Shown here piece after piece: positions 45,127 through 54,450 of a DNA stretch of 64,000 nucleotides (position 1 is the first letter of the stretch; every line of letters begins with the position of its first letter). The translations under genes and the position numbers were made by a program. Origin of the DNA: Bacteroidota bacterium (GTDB lineage Bacteria > Bacteroidota > Bacteroidia > Bacteroidales > SKPS01); assembly GCA_022709695.1 (NCBI GenBank), contig JAKLII010000001.1, positions 274,881-338,880 of the forward strand, read 5' to 3'. The notes below the pieces were generated by a model. That model saw only the letters and a list, made by a program, of their open reading frames with translations. It had not been told where the DNA came from and made no database searches.

Positions 45127-46707
45127 ATGTGTCGTATCTTGCAGAGGAATTTCATTCTCACCGAAATACACTGGTCCTTGAGAAAGCCTATTCTGTTACT
45201 CTGGATCTTTGCGGCCTGCATCACCCGGGCGCAAAGTCCGGCTTTCAGATGGGCAACAGAGCTTCCGTTCGAAATTACCTGTCAGTGCACCGACCGTAAA
45301 GACAATGTGTACATCGCAGGCACTTTTTCCTGCCCCATTCAATTCGGGAACACCACCCTTACTCCGCAATCATACGATGTAATAGTGGCAAAATATGACA
45401 GTTCTGGTGTTTTTCAGTGGTACCGGCATTACGGGGGCCAGGGTGTTGACCAGAGCATTGATATTCAATGTGATCATAAAAACGAGATTGTAATCACCAA
45501 CCTTTTCAACCTGAAGACTATCTATTATGGCGATACCATTCAGGCACCGAATCATGGTGTGGCAATGGTAAAACTTTCAGAGCACGGGGACCTGCGGTGG
45601 TATAAAATTCCCGCCTACAAAGACACCTCCTGCATTCATGGCTTTTTCTCCGCTGTCGATCGCGATGACAACATTTACCTTTCCGGCAACATTTCGTATG
45701 GTAATGCCTACTTTTCGGATACGGTTATCCATTGCCCGGGCAGCCTTATCGGATACGTTGCCAAATTCAGACCCGACGGGTCCCTTCTTTGGGTAAGAGC
45801 TGAAGATGGGGCATTTGGGCGTATTCACACGGATCATTCCGGCAATGTGCTTATATTAAGCGATTCCATATATAAGTATTCCAGCACACACCAACTCCTC
45901 TGGAGCAAAAAACACAATTTCGTCTTTTCAGATTTTCCTTATCACCAGCAGATCGCAACGGATTCCGCTGACAATTTTTATGTATTCACGGATTTTAAGC
46001 CAAAAACTATCGTTGGCAATGATACCATTGGCCTGGATGATTCCTGCCGGAATATCCTCATTAAATTCAGTCCGGCGGGGGTGCCGGTGCTGAAAAAGTC
46101 AGCGTACTTTTATTACAATCCCAAGCTAAACTCTTCCTCGCTTTATGGTAATGCCATCTACATAACCGGCGCATTCACTGGCAAGGCGTACTTTGGTCAT
46201 GACAGCGTGGTCTCCATCTGTGAAGACTATCACACAAACTCATTTCTGGTGGCATATGATCTGGATGGCAGCCAGAAATTCGTCAAACCGATTCTGTGCA
46301 AAAAGGCGTTGGATGCCAAAATTGTAACCGCCGGTAAATCGGTATACCTGAGTGGCAGCTTCAGGGATACCGCCATGTTTGATCAGATAACCCTGGCACA
46401 CCCTGCCCCCGGAGCCGAGCGGTACTTTCTCGCACGACTTGAAAATGAGGTAAATCCACCGTTCACCTATCCCCCTTCCCTGAACATATACCCCAATCCG
46501 GCAAAGGGTTTCATTACCATTGCCTTCAATGATTCCTTTGAAGATGCTTCGCTGGAGATATACAACCTGCAGGGCAAACGGATCTTCAGCAGAACACCTG
46601 CCCCAAACCCTATGGTTGTCGAACTCTCAGAACTGGCCAACGGACTGTATATCATTCAGTTAAAAAACAAAAACAACACCCTGGTCAGGAAGTTCATCAA
46701 GATTTGA
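45127..46707 (+). CDS. Secreted beta-propeller protein with T9SS type A sorting domain
   Basis: 526 residues. An N-terminal signal (LLLWIFAACITRAQ) is preceded by an unusually long basic lead, so the true start may be a little downstream. Repeated FGNTTLTP-type, SGNISYGNAYF and SGSFRDTAMF blocks, each followed by a W- or A-rich strand, indicate SBBP-like or lectin-like beta-propeller repeats. Residues about 450-526 (LNIYPNPAKGFITIAFND, LEIYNLQGKRIFS, LANGLYIIQLKNKN) are a type A sorting domain of the type IX secretion system, so it should reach the cell surface. Confidence 0.85.
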   Translation: MCRILQRNFILTEIHWSLRKPILLLWIFAACITRAQSPAFRWATELPFEITCQCTDRKDNVYIAGTFSCPIQFGNTTLTPQSYDVIVAKYDSSGVFQWYRHYGGQGVDQSIDIQCDHKNEIVITNLFNLKTIYYGDTIQAPNHGVAMVKLSEHGDLRWYKIPAYKDTSCIHGFFSAVDRDDNIYLSGNISYGNAYFSDTVIHCPGSLIGYVAKFRPDGSLLWVRAEDGAFGRIHTDHSGNVLILSDSIYKYSSTHQLLWSKKHNFVFSDFPYHQQIATDSADNFYVFTDFKPKTIVGNDTIGLDDSCRNILIKFSPAGVPVLKKSAYFYYNPKLNSSSLYGNAIYITGAFTGKAYFGHDSVVSICEDYHTNSFLVAYDLDGSQKFVKPILCKKALDAKIVTAGKSVYLSGSFRDTAMFDQITLAHPAPGAERYFLARLENEVNPPFTYPPSLNIYPNPAKGFITIAFNDSFEDASLEIYNLQGKRIFSRTPAPNPMVVELSELANGLYIIQLKNKNNTLVRKFIKI

Positions 46708-46914
46708 TCAGAGGCGTTCATACAGTGCAGGAAAAGTTGATGGATTACAGACCTACTGATCGTTTATTGTCCAGAAATTCATGATAGTGCTGGACTAATA
46801 CACTGCATATCTTTCGTTTGGAAAAATGTCAGTGACGATTTCCTTTTTTTTACTTTCAATCATCTATACTTCAATGATCGGTTACTCATCATTTCAATAT
46901 TACGAGTGGCAAAC

Positions 46915-47262
46915 CTTGAAGTCACAAATTGTGACTTCAAGATTCACCGAGGCAACATCCGAATGGGGTGGTCGCAGAACACTGCCGTATGTATTCACGG
47001 AGCAAGGTGTTGCAATGTTATCATCCGTATTGAACAGTCCTCAGTCAATCCAAGTTAACATTAGTATTATGCGGGTCTTTGTTAAAATCAGACAATGGGC
47101 ATGCAACTATGATGAGCTGGCACGACGAATAGAAGAGCTTCATGAGGCTCAGGGAGAACAAAGTCACCATATTGCGGTGATTATAAGATCATCGAAGAGC
47201 TTATCAGACCGAAAATAACTGAGCGAAAATCTATTGGATTCAAGACACGGGATAACAAATAA
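46915..47262 (+). pseudogene. ORF6N domain protein remnant
   Basis: The reading LKSQIVTSRF...WGGRRTLPYVFTEQGVAMLS and SIQVNISIMRVFVKIRQ is the C-terminal half of the ORF6N DNA-binding domain. The N-terminal half is absent. A 1-bp shift near 47178 moves the tail, IIEELIRPKITERKSIGFKT, to another frame ending at 47260-47262. ORF6N proteins are phage- or transposon-linked, so this is probably a mobile element relic. A 13-bp inverted repeat with single-base centre (46915-46941, TTGAAGTCACAA) overlaps its start. Confidence 0.7.
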
Positions 47263-47273
47263 TCTTCCATCCA

Positions 47274-47984
47274 CTAATCAGAAAGAATTTTAACCTCTGT
47301 GCGGCGGTTCTGCTGCCGCCCTTCCGGAGTGTCATTGGAAGCCACGGGTTGCGTCTCGCCGTAACCCACGGCCACCACACGGTCTCTGGCAATCCCTTTG
47401 CCGGCAAGGTAATTTTTCACCGCATCAGCCCTCTGTTGTGAGAGCTTCAGGTTGGAAGCATCATCCCCCACATCATCCGTGTGGCCACCAATCTCAATTT
47501 TTACTGCAGGCTTCAGTTTCATGAATTCCACCAGTTCATTGAGTTCGGCATACGAAGCTGCCCGAAGGGTGGCTTTTCCGGTATCAAAATATACATTATC
47601 CAGCACAAACTCCCTGGGGGGATCAAATTTTATCTTCACCACCGACTCCCCATCGTAATATTCGCCCGGTTTCAGCTTCGGAATCTCAAACGTCGAATGC
47701 TCCAGGTCCTCGCCGATGGTTTGGATGTGGATCAGGTAAATGGCCCCAGCAGGAAGTTTCAGCCTGAATTCACCCCTGGCATCCGATATTCCGGAAAAGG
47801 TTTTTCGTGAAAGGCTGTCGATGAACAGGATCTTTTCGCCCGACCTTGGTTTTCCCTGCATATCGGTAACCGATACCTTCACTGGGGCAAGATCGTTCTG
47901 TGCCAGCACAGAAACAGGCAATAAGCAAAAAGTCTCAAGAACTCCGGTAAACAACAGCCATCCAGCCAGGCAAAGGTTCTTCAT
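47274..47984 (-). CDS. OmpA family peptidoglycan-binding protein
   Basis: 236 residues. Signal peptide, then a carboxypeptidase-regulatory-like or Ig-like domain (about 33-110: VKVSVTDMQGKPRSGEKILF, GEFRLKLPAG), and a C-terminal OmpA domain (about 125-236: LDNVYFDTGKATLR, EIGGHTDDVGDDASNLKLSQ, RADAVKNYL, VAVGYGETQPVASNDT, GRQQNRRTEVKI). The Asp and Arg that contact meso-DAP peptidoglycan are present. It should anchor the outer membrane to peptidoglycan. Confidence 0.9.
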   Translation of the reverse strand: MKNLCLAGWLLFTGVLETFCLLPVSVLAQNDLAPVKVSVTDMQGKPRSGEKILFIDSLSRKTFSGISDARGEFRLKLPAGAIYLIHIQTIGEDLEHSTFEIPKLKPGEYYDGESVVKIKFDPPREFVLDNVYFDTGKATLRAASYAELNELVEFMKLKPAVKIEIGGHTDDVGDDASNLKLSQQRADAVKNYLAGKGIARDRVVAVGYGETQPVASNDTPEGRQQNRRTEVKILSD

Positions 47985-48084
47985 TGTTTTATTGTTTTAA
48001 AACCAGTATAACGAACAGAATTTTAATTCATTGTAATCGTAAAACATTCAGTAGAGCAGTTTGGTTCCTCAAATAAAACACAGA

Positions 48085-48357
48085 TTCTCTCGCAGAAATG
48101 CGCTGAAATTTCGCTGATCAACGCTGAAAGGTATTCTGCGGAATTCCGCGTGGTTTCTGCGGATTTCAGCGTGAAATTTTTCTCTCGCAGAATTGCGCTG
48201 AAATTTCGCTGATCAGCGCTGAAAGGTATTCTGCGGGATTCCGCGTGGTTTTTGCGGATTTCAGCGTGAAATTTTTCTCTCGCAGAATTGCGCTGAAATT
48301 TCGCTGATAAGCACGGAAAGACATTCTGTGAATTTTCTCATGGCTCTGCAAATTTCT
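48085..48357. repeat. 95-bp tandem repeat array, locus A (2.9 copies)
   Basis: Units start at 48085, 48180 and 48275, so the period is 95 bp. Each begins TTCTCTCGCAGAA and contains GCGCTGAAATTTCGCTGAT, an AAGGTATTCTGCGG block and a GATTTCAGCGTGAAATTT end. The middle unit has the 12-bp palindrome CGCTGATCAGCG. The 47985-48484 interval holds only this array and no gene; short translations across it are repeat-derived. Confidence 0.9.
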
Positions 48358-48484
48358 GCCGGGATGGATACTTTTCGTCACAAATGTCCTTACCTTTGAA
48401 ATAGATTAGTTCAGAAACGAGGTTCTTTTGAACAAACTGGAGTAATGGAAATCCGACAGGCGAAAGTTTCCTGAAACCCAAAAA

Positions 48485-49279
48485 ATGCCGGCAATGTGCT
48501 ACACATTGATTACAGGTGCTTCAAGCGGAATTGGATATGAGTTCACAAAAATATGCGCCCGGAAAGGACATAACCTGATCCTTGTCGCCAGGAACGGAAC
48601 AAAATTGCAGCAGATAGCCGGGGAGCTTCAACAGCAATATCCGGTTAAAATGGTGATTATCCCACAGGATCTGAGCGAGCCTGATGCTGCAGACCATATT
48701 TTCAAACGGATACACAATGAGTCCCTGACGGTTGAAAATCTGATAAATAACGCATGCTTTTACATCCGGGGCCCATTTATGGATACCCCATGGGAGGAGG
48801 AACTGGCATTAATTCAGTTACAATGCATCAGTCAGATTAAACTGATCAAACTGTTGCTTCCTGATATGAAGCTCATGGGGCGGGGAAGAGTTTTAAATGT
48901 TTGCTCAACCGGTTCATTTGTCCCGGGGCCCTTCAATGCCATCTATTGTGCAGCCAAAAGTTTCCTTCTGAGCTTCTCGGAAGCGCTCGGGGAAGAACTG
49001 AAAGGTACGGGAATCAGTATATCAGCCTTGTGCCCGGGAGGTACCAATACCCCATTTCAGGATCTGCACTCCAGAAAGAAAAGCTTGCTAAATCCCCTGA
49101 TGGAGGCTTCAAAGGTTGCAGAAATCGGTTACAGAGGGTTCATGCGTGGAAAACGGGTAATAATTCCCGGACAAATGAACAACCTGCAGGTGTTTGCACT
49201 GCGGTTTCTTCCACGGCGCATGATTACCCGACTCTCCGGAAAAGCTGTGTATCAGTCAATTCAAACTACACAAACATGA
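48485..49279 (+). CDS. Short-chain dehydrogenase/reductase
   Basis: 264 residues. Rossmann cofactor motif TGASSGIG (residues 10-17), NNA (88-90) and the active-site tyrosine-lysine pair Y154-x3-K158, with Ser near 141-144, identify a classical SDR that should use NAD(P)H. The start at 48485 is the first ATG; ATG at 48494 is also possible. The stop overlaps the start of the radical SAM gene by 4 bp (ATGA), so they are translationally coupled. First gene of a four-gene unit. Confidence 0.88.
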   Translation: MPAMCYTLITGASSGIGYEFTKICARKGHNLILVARNGTKLQQIAGELQQQYPVKMVIIPQDLSEPDAADHIFKRIHNESLTVENLINNACFYIRGPFMDTPWEEELALIQLQCISQIKLIKLLLPDMKLMGRGRVLNVCSTGSFVPGPFNAIYCAAKSFLLSFSEALGEELKGTGISISALCPGGTNTPFQDLHSRKKSLLNPLMEASKVAEIGYRGFMRGKRVIIPGQMNNLQVFALRFLPRRMITRLSGKAVYQSIQTTQT

Positions 49280-50154
49280 AGCATCTCCTTTACGGGATAA
49301 AATATATTGCTGATTACTGGTTTAAAGGGGGTAAGAGACCTTTGATCTGCGGACTTGTGCTCCACAATGCCTGCAATCTGCGGTGCCGGCACTGTACCGT
49401 CATCGACAGGCAAAAAGCCAGAATGACCTTCGATGAGGTCAAACAGGTAACCGATCAGTTTTATGCCGATGGCGGACGATGCCTGTACCTGGAAGGCGGG
49501 GAGCCATTTCTGTGGAGTGACGGGGCACACACCATGGAACATGTGGTTCAGTATGCCCACAAAAAGGGTTACTTCACCGTGATCATCTACACCAACGGGA
49601 CCATGCCCCTTCAATCAGAAGCGGATACCATTTTTGTAAGCGTTGACGGACTTAAGTCCTCACATGACAAGATCCGGGGAACCTCCTTTGACAGGATCAT
49701 GGAAAACATCAGAAAATCTGACCACCCCTCCATCTATATCAACTACACGATCAACACGGAAAACAAATCGGATCTGGCTGGTTTTTGTGCCTATATCGAC
49801 AAGATCCCGCAGATCAGAGGGGTTTTTTTTTACTTCCATACACCCTATTATGGATATGATGAACTTTATATTGATTTTCCAAAAAGGAAAGAGATCATGT
49901 CGGAAATCATCCTTTTAAAAAGGAGGTATAGAGTTCTGAATTCCCGTACCGGGCTCAGGTCTGCCATCAGGGATGACTGGAAGAGAAACCTCAGGATATG
50001 CCGCGTGTATGAACAGGGGGTGTACTATGATTGCTGCCGGGAGAGCAAAAACAAATCCTTGTGCCAGGATTGCGGTTACCTCAGTTATGCAGAAATCAAC
50101 CAGTGCCTGAAACTCAGACCGGGCGCGGTACTCAATGCCCTGAAATATTTTTAA
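49276..50154 (+). CDS. Radical SAM enzyme with C-terminal Cys cluster
   Basis: 292 residues. The [4Fe-4S] binding motif CNLRCRHC (C33, C37, C40) and LYLEGGEP define a radical SAM enzyme that cleaves S-adenosylmethionine. The rest of the barrel follows (TVIIYTNGTMP, FVSVDGLKSSHDKIRG). The C-terminal part has extra Cys residues (CRVYEQGVYYDCC, CQDCGYL), perhaps a second iron-sulfur site, though it is shorter than a full SPASM domain. It overlaps the SDR stop by 4 bp and precedes an SRPBCC-like gene by 22 bp. Confidence 0.87.
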   Translation: MKHLLYGIKYIADYWFKGGKRPLICGLVLHNACNLRCRHCTVIDRQKARMTFDEVKQVTDQFYADGGRCLYLEGGEPFLWSDGAHTMEHVVQYAHKKGYFTVIIYTNGTMPLQSEADTIFVSVDGLKSSHDKIRGTSFDRIMENIRKSDHPSIYINYTINTENKSDLAGFCAYIDKIPQIRGVFFYFHTPYYGYDELYIDFPKRKEIMSEIILLKRRYRVLNSRTGLRSAIRDDWKRNLRICRVYEQGVYYDCCRESKNKSLCQDCGYLSYAEINQCLKLRPGAVLNALKYF

Positions 50155-50176
50155 CCTTAGACCATCCGGAATCCGC

Positions 50177-50770
50177 ATGAAAACCTCAAAAACAGGATCA
50201 GTCAGAAGGATAATCATATTGGCATTTATCTTTACAGTAAGCCTGCAGCAGGGTTACTCCCAGCATGACAACATCTACTATACTTTTACGCATACGGATA
50301 CCACCTACGCATTTTACGGGCGTTTCAAGATAGATGCCCGGCTTGATTGTGTGATGCAACTTTGTTTTAATTTCCAACACATCAGGGAGATGGCAGCGGA
50401 CGCATCCAAAGTTGAACTTATCGGTGAAGGGGAAAACTGGAACAAGATTAAATACACTTATGAACTGTACCCGTTGTATAAAAATGAATCGATATGGTAC
50501 AGAAAAAAAGACCTTGAAAATCAACGCATTAACTTCACCCTGATTTCCAGTAAAAACAACCGGTCATTCATGCCAACGGTGATATCTTCTTCGGGATATT
50601 ACAGGTTCAGACAGGTACAGGGCACTGTGTGGGTCGAATATTTTCAGCAATGCCGTTTCACCAGAAGCTATCTGATCTCCTTTTACCTGAATTTCCTGAA
50701 AGGAAAAGCAGTCGATTTTCTCCATGTATTTTACGACTATTCCAGGAACCATTGCAGCAATGTAAAATAA
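50177..50770 (+). CDS. SRPBCC-like (START/polyketide cyclase-type) protein with signal peptide
   Basis: 197 residues. A signal-like N-terminus (RIIILAFIFTVSLQQGYSQ) is followed by strands and helices consistent with an SRPBCC cup: FYGRFKIDARLDCVMQLCFN, HIREMAADASKVELIGEGEN, then WNKIKYTYELYPLYKNES, and a long C-terminal helix. SRPBCC proteins bind hydrophobic ligands. The fold match is by eye and moderate. It sits between two radical SAM genes, so it could carry or bind their substrate; its exported form would make it a carrier rather than an enzyme partner. Confidence 0.5.
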   Translation: MKTSKTGSVRRIIILAFIFTVSLQQGYSQHDNIYYTFTHTDTTYAFYGRFKIDARLDCVMQLCFNFQHIREMAADASKVELIGEGENWNKIKYTYELYPLYKNESIWYRKKDLENQRINFTLISSKNNRSFMPTVISSSGYYRFRQVQGTVWVEYFQQCRFTRSYLISFYLNFLKGKAVDFLHVFYDYSRNHCSNVK

Positions 50771-50778
50771 CCCACCGT

Positions 50779-52074
50779 ATGATTTCAGAAATAATCCGCA
50801 AACAAATAAGCCGGAAGTTCACCGGACTACCGGAACTAAAGTTCGAAAATGTGGTTCCGGATGTGGAAACTGTTCATAAAAACCTCCAGGAACTCAATAC
50901 CATCGGCCTGTACCTCCACATACCGTTCTGCCATCAGATATGCCCCTACTGTCCGTATAACAAGGAGATATTCAGCGATGATGCTGCGCAGCAATATACC
51001 CATGCGGTAATACAGGAGGTTCAGAAATATTCCGCTTTGATGGCAGGCAAAAAGATTTCGAGTTTCTACATTGGGGGCGGCACCCCGACCACCATGCTGG
51101 GGAAGGGGCTGGAACAAATGCTGGAGGCTGTGTACAGGCATTTTAACATGGAATGTGCAATCCACATCGAGAGCCATCCGAACCATCTGAGCGACGAGAA
51201 TCTGAATGCCTTAAAAGCCCTCGGTGTCAATTATCTGAGCGTCGGTGTTGAAGCACTGCAGGACCGGCATCTGAAAGTCCTGGAAAGGCCATACACATCC
51301 GCAGGGGTAAAAAAAATCATTGAGAGGGCGGCTGGTAAAAATTTCGAATGCCTGAATATCGATTACATCTTTGACCTGCCCGGCCAGACCTGCGACGAGG
51401 TCGAAGAGGCGGTGCATGAAATGATCAGGCTGGGAATCCACCAGGCTGCCACCTATCCATTGTTCCATTTCCCCTACACCCGGTTTGGAAAAGATACCAC
51501 CCTGCACAGAAATGCCGTTGCCACGATGTTCAGGAGAAGAAAATTCCTGAAAATCATTGAAGGGATCTTTTACAGTTCGGGTTTTGAGCGATCATCGGTG
51601 TGGGCATTTACCCAAAAGGGCACAGAGAAGTATTGTTCGGTTACCGTGCCTTCGTATCTGGGCATTGGTGCCAGTGGCGGGTCGTATCTCAGGGATATTT
51701 TTTATGTGAACACCTTTAATGTGGCAGCGTATGTAAAAGCTGCCAAAAATGGCAGGCTCCCTGTGGCATTGTCTATCGGATTATCTGAAAAGGCGCAGAT
51801 GGCAGGATGGCTCTACTGGAGGATTTATGAGACAAAATTCAGAAAAAGCGATTTCAGTGACAGGTTCGGCCTGAGTTTCGACAAAGAATATGGCGCATTC
51901 ATGAAAATGCTGGATTTTATGGGCTTTCTTGATGACAACAATTCCATAGTCCGCCTGACAGATAAAGGAACCTACTGGATCCATGCCTTTGAAGATTTCT
52001 TTTCGATTGATTACATCAATAAACTCTGGGGAACCTCAAGGGAAAATTCGTGGCCTGAGGAAGTCATATTGTAA
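50779..52074 (+). CDS. HemN/HemW-like radical SAM protein
   Basis: 431 residues from ATG 50779. The [4Fe-4S] motif CHQICPYC (C51, C55, C58) followed by PYNK, SSFYIGGGTPT, IESHPNHL and NYLSVGVEALQD are the radical SAM motifs of coproporphyrinogen III oxidase-like proteins. The two-SAM-site pattern of true HemN is not clear, so it may be a HemW-like protein or a specialised enzyme. It starts 8 bp behind the SRPBCC-like gene and closes the four-gene unit. Confidence 0.85.
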   Translation: MISEIIRKQISRKFTGLPELKFENVVPDVETVHKNLQELNTIGLYLHIPFCHQICPYCPYNKEIFSDDAAQQYTHAVIQEVQKYSALMAGKKISSFYIGGGTPTTMLGKGLEQMLEAVYRHFNMECAIHIESHPNHLSDENLNALKALGVNYLSVGVEALQDRHLKVLERPYTSAGVKKIIERAAGKNFECLNIDYIFDLPGQTCDEVEEAVHEMIRLGIHQAATYPLFHFPYTRFGKDTTLHRNAVATMFRRRKFLKIIEGIFYSSGFERSSVWAFTQKGTEKYCSVTVPSYLGIGASGGSYLRDIFYVNTFNVAAYVKAAKNGRLPVALSIGLSEKAQMAGWLYWRIYETKFRKSDFSDRFGLSFDKEYGAFMKMLDFMGFLDDNNSIVRLTDKGTYWIHAFEDFFSIDYINKLWGTSRENSWPEEVIL

Positions 52075-52103
52075 AGTATATCATCACCTTTACCATGTTT
52101 CTT

Positions 52104-52197
52104 TTTTCTCGCAAAATTGCAATGAAATTTCGCGGATAGGCGCTGAAAGGTATTCTGCGGATTTCAGCGTAGTTTCTGCGGGTTTCAGCGTGAAATA
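52104..52197. repeat. 95-bp repeat, locus B (one copy)
   Basis: One copy of the 95-bp family of locus A: TTCTCGCAAAATTGC, GCGCTGAAAGGTATTCTGCG and GTTTCAGCGTGAAAT are recognisable. It lies directly behind the four-gene SDR/radical SAM unit, mirroring locus A in front of it. Confidence 0.85.
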
Positions 52198-52249
52198 AAA
52201 ATACACAGCTTAGACCGATGCTGCAGATGATCACGGATTCCGGTGGCTG

Positions 52250-54049
52250 TCACGGTTTGGCCGTCCCCAATTCATCCCTGAAAAGCGCCAGGTTGTCGAT
52301 CCGCAGCCGGTCGAACACATATTGGTTCCACTTTTCCATTTCCGCCCGGTTCTTTCCCTGCTGCACCTCTTTGAGGTATTTGCCGGTGATGCCCTCTATT
52401 TCTCTGGTGGTGGACTGATATAGCGAATCGATCTGGTTGATTGTGAATGTATTTTGATGCAATACCGCTTCCATTTTTCTCCTTTCAATCTCACAAATAT
52501 CAAAATAGAGGTTCAGAAAGAGATTGGTACAGGGCTGCGGCGGAAGATGGAAAAAGGTTTGGGTCTCGTCAAAAACGGTATAGGAAACTTCGTGAAAGGT
52601 ATCCCTGGCCTGGGTCACATCCAGCAGGATTTTTACCTCGAGGTGGTAGAGGTCGGAAGGGATCTGGTCTTTAATCCGATCCTGTGACCACGTTTCGTTC
52701 TGTGGCATATTCTTGTTGAGCCTGACACGTGAATCGGTTCCCCAGAAGGCATACGGAAAATTGTAGCCAACCGTATCGGAATTGAACATTTTCAGGAAGT
52801 TCTTGCCATGGTTACCCTCTCCGAAATTGACCAGCATCCCTTTGTCGGCATAGAAACCCAGCGAGTTTCTCTGATCCCCGGTAAGGAGCATTGCGCTGTT
52901 ATGGTTCCAGAAAAAATCATTGTAGGGTATCATGGCGAGCTTGTGGTAGTCGCTCTCGTCGGGATCGTACTCGAACCAGGGCAGGATAAACGGTTCGCCA
53001 TAGTCGTAAAAGCTCAGGATACTGCGGGTTTCGATCCTGCGCAGCATGTCGGGCAAAGTATCAATCACCAGCCTGGCTTCGCTGCTGGCGGTTTCGTAGT
53101 CGAAATTGTAGTTGAACCGTATATATTCGGGCACCATCCTGCCGGCAAACTGGAAAAAACGAAATACAAGTTCCATGTTTACATTTCTGACAGAGTCGTC
53201 CCACAGGGATTCGAACGGGAAGATCCGGGCTGTATCAACGGACAGGTTCATTTGTATCAGCGAGGCAGACTCCTTGTCGATCCACATTTCCCCTTTGAAG
53301 TAACTGCCGGAATCCTGTCGTGGTGCAAACCGCACATGCAGGATGGCTTCATCCTGTCGCCCCGGGGTAAGCACAAAGGCCTTCTGCATTTCTTTCATGC
53401 TGAACTGTGTGGGTACGGCAGGAAAAAGGGAGTTGCGCCGCACCAGGCTGAACCGGCTTATGGCTTTGGATGTTTCGATGCTGTTGAAAAGCCGGGATCC
53501 CACTACTGCCAGCCCAATCCTGCCGTTCTTCAGCAGCAGCGCCTCCACCTGTACCCCCTCTGTTACGGCATTATAGTAGCATTCCAGCAGTTCAGCCGGC
53601 CGCTCTCCAATGAAGGTCTCCAGTCCGAAATAGGCCTTTGCGGTTCTTTCTCCCGATTGCTTCCTGATCCTCTTCCCGCAACGCTCCACCATTTTGTACA
53701 GGTAGTCTTCCCGGGCATACACGCTCACACCGGCAAGCATTTCAGGTTTTTGTACCAGGAACACCGTGCCGTGCGTAATCAGCAGTGAAGCGGGTACTGT
53801 TACCGTTTGGTAGCCCACATAGGAAAACATAATGGAGTCGTGTATTCCAGCTGACCTGAGGATGTAACTGCCGCCGACATTGGCCACGGTTCCTGTGGTG
53901 GTGCCCCGGACCCGCACCGAGCTGAAAGGGAGTGGCGACCGGGTTTCCGCATCTTTCACCACCCCCTGGAGGGTGATCTGGGCGGGGAGGTTCTGCATAG
54001 GTAAAGCCCACAGAAGCAGGAGGAACAGAAAGGGTATTTTTGAGTTCAT
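52250..54049 (-). CDS. CarboxypepD_reg-like domain protein
   Basis: 599 residues. Signal peptide then a carboxypeptidase-regulatory-like domain (about 26-105: ITLQGVVKDAETRSPLPFSS, YILRSAGIHDSIMFSYVGYQ, TVTVPASLLI), as in TonB-dependent receptors, but without a plug or barrel. The remaining 480 residues have no family I can name, with helical and beta parts. Likely an envelope protein. The gene is minus strand, convergent to the radical SAM unit. Confidence 0.72.
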   Translation of the reverse strand: MNSKIPFLFLLLLWALPMQNLPAQITLQGVVKDAETRSPLPFSSVRVRGTTTGTVANVGGSYILRSAGIHDSIMFSYVGYQTVTVPASLLITHGTVFLVQKPEMLAGVSVYAREDYLYKMVERCGKRIRKQSGERTAKAYFGLETFIGERPAELLECYYNAVTEGVQVEALLLKNGRIGLAVVGSRLFNSIETSKAISRFSLVRRNSLFPAVPTQFSMKEMQKAFVLTPGRQDEAILHVRFAPRQDSGSYFKGEMWIDKESASLIQMNLSVDTARIFPFESLWDDSVRNVNMELVFRFFQFAGRMVPEYIRFNYNFDYETASSEARLVIDTLPDMLRRIETRSILSFYDYGEPFILPWFEYDPDESDYHKLAMIPYNDFFWNHNSAMLLTGDQRNSLGFYADKGMLVNFGEGNHGKNFLKMFNSDTVGYNFPYAFWGTDSRVRLNKNMPQNETWSQDRIKDQIPSDLYHLEVKILLDVTQARDTFHEVSYTVFDETQTFFHLPPQPCTNLFLNLYFDICEIERRKMEAVLHQNTFTINQIDSLYQSTTREIEGITGKYLKEVQQGKNRAEMEKWNQYVFDRLRIDNLALFRDELGTAKP

Positions 54050-54210
54050 CAGCTGTGAATTTGCACAAAGGTAAGATAGTTGATAATCTCATGATTGCAT
54101 AGATCAGTTACAGGTAGTGGCGCGTCAGGAAGTGAAGCAGACCAATGGCGAATGTCGGAAATTCTTTTCTGAAATGTTATTAATAATTTTTTGCGGATTC
54201 TGTGAGATTT

Positions 54211-54450
54211 TTTTCTCGCAGAAATGCGCTGATATTCCGCTGATCAGCGCTGAAAGGTATTCTGCGGATTTCAGCGTAGTTTCTGCGGATTTCAGCGTGA
54301 AATTTTTCTCTCGCAGAATTGCGCTGAAATTTCGCGGATAGGCGCTGAAAGGTATTCTGCGGATTTCAGCGTAGTTTCTGCGGATTTCAGCGTGAAATTT
54401 TTCTCTCGCAGAAATACGCTGAAATTCCGCTGATCGGCACTAAAGGTTTT
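54211..54450. repeat. 95-bp tandem repeat array, locus C (2.5 copies)
   Basis: Units begin near 54211, at 54306 and at 54401, again with a 95-bp period. The first contains the palindrome CGCTGATCAGCG, the others a CGCGGATAGGCG or CGCTGATCGGCA variant. The 54050-54697 interval contains this array, an AT-rich stretch from 54470 to 54690 and a TACTTTTG -7-like element at 54672-54679; no other gene is visible. Confidence 0.9.

Noticed and set aside
48085..48357. A CRISPR array
   Set aside because: The units are 95 bp with no unique spacers and no cas genes nearby. The whole unit repeats, so this is a tandem repeat.
48166..48381. Short open frames across the 95-bp repeats
   Set aside because: The translations repeat with the DNA period and exist at all repeat loci. 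They are a product of the repeats, not genes.
48901..49275. An upstream extension of the radical SAM gene in the same frame, overlapping the SDR gene
   Set aside because: The extension has no recognisable domain and lies fully inside the SDR gene. ATG 49276 gives the standard radical SAM start and a 4-bp overlap with the SDR stop.
50629..50778. A start for the HemN-like gene 150 bp further upstream
   Set aside because: It overlaps the SRPBCC-like gene and adds residues with no relation to the family. ATG 50779 fits the normal gene spacing.
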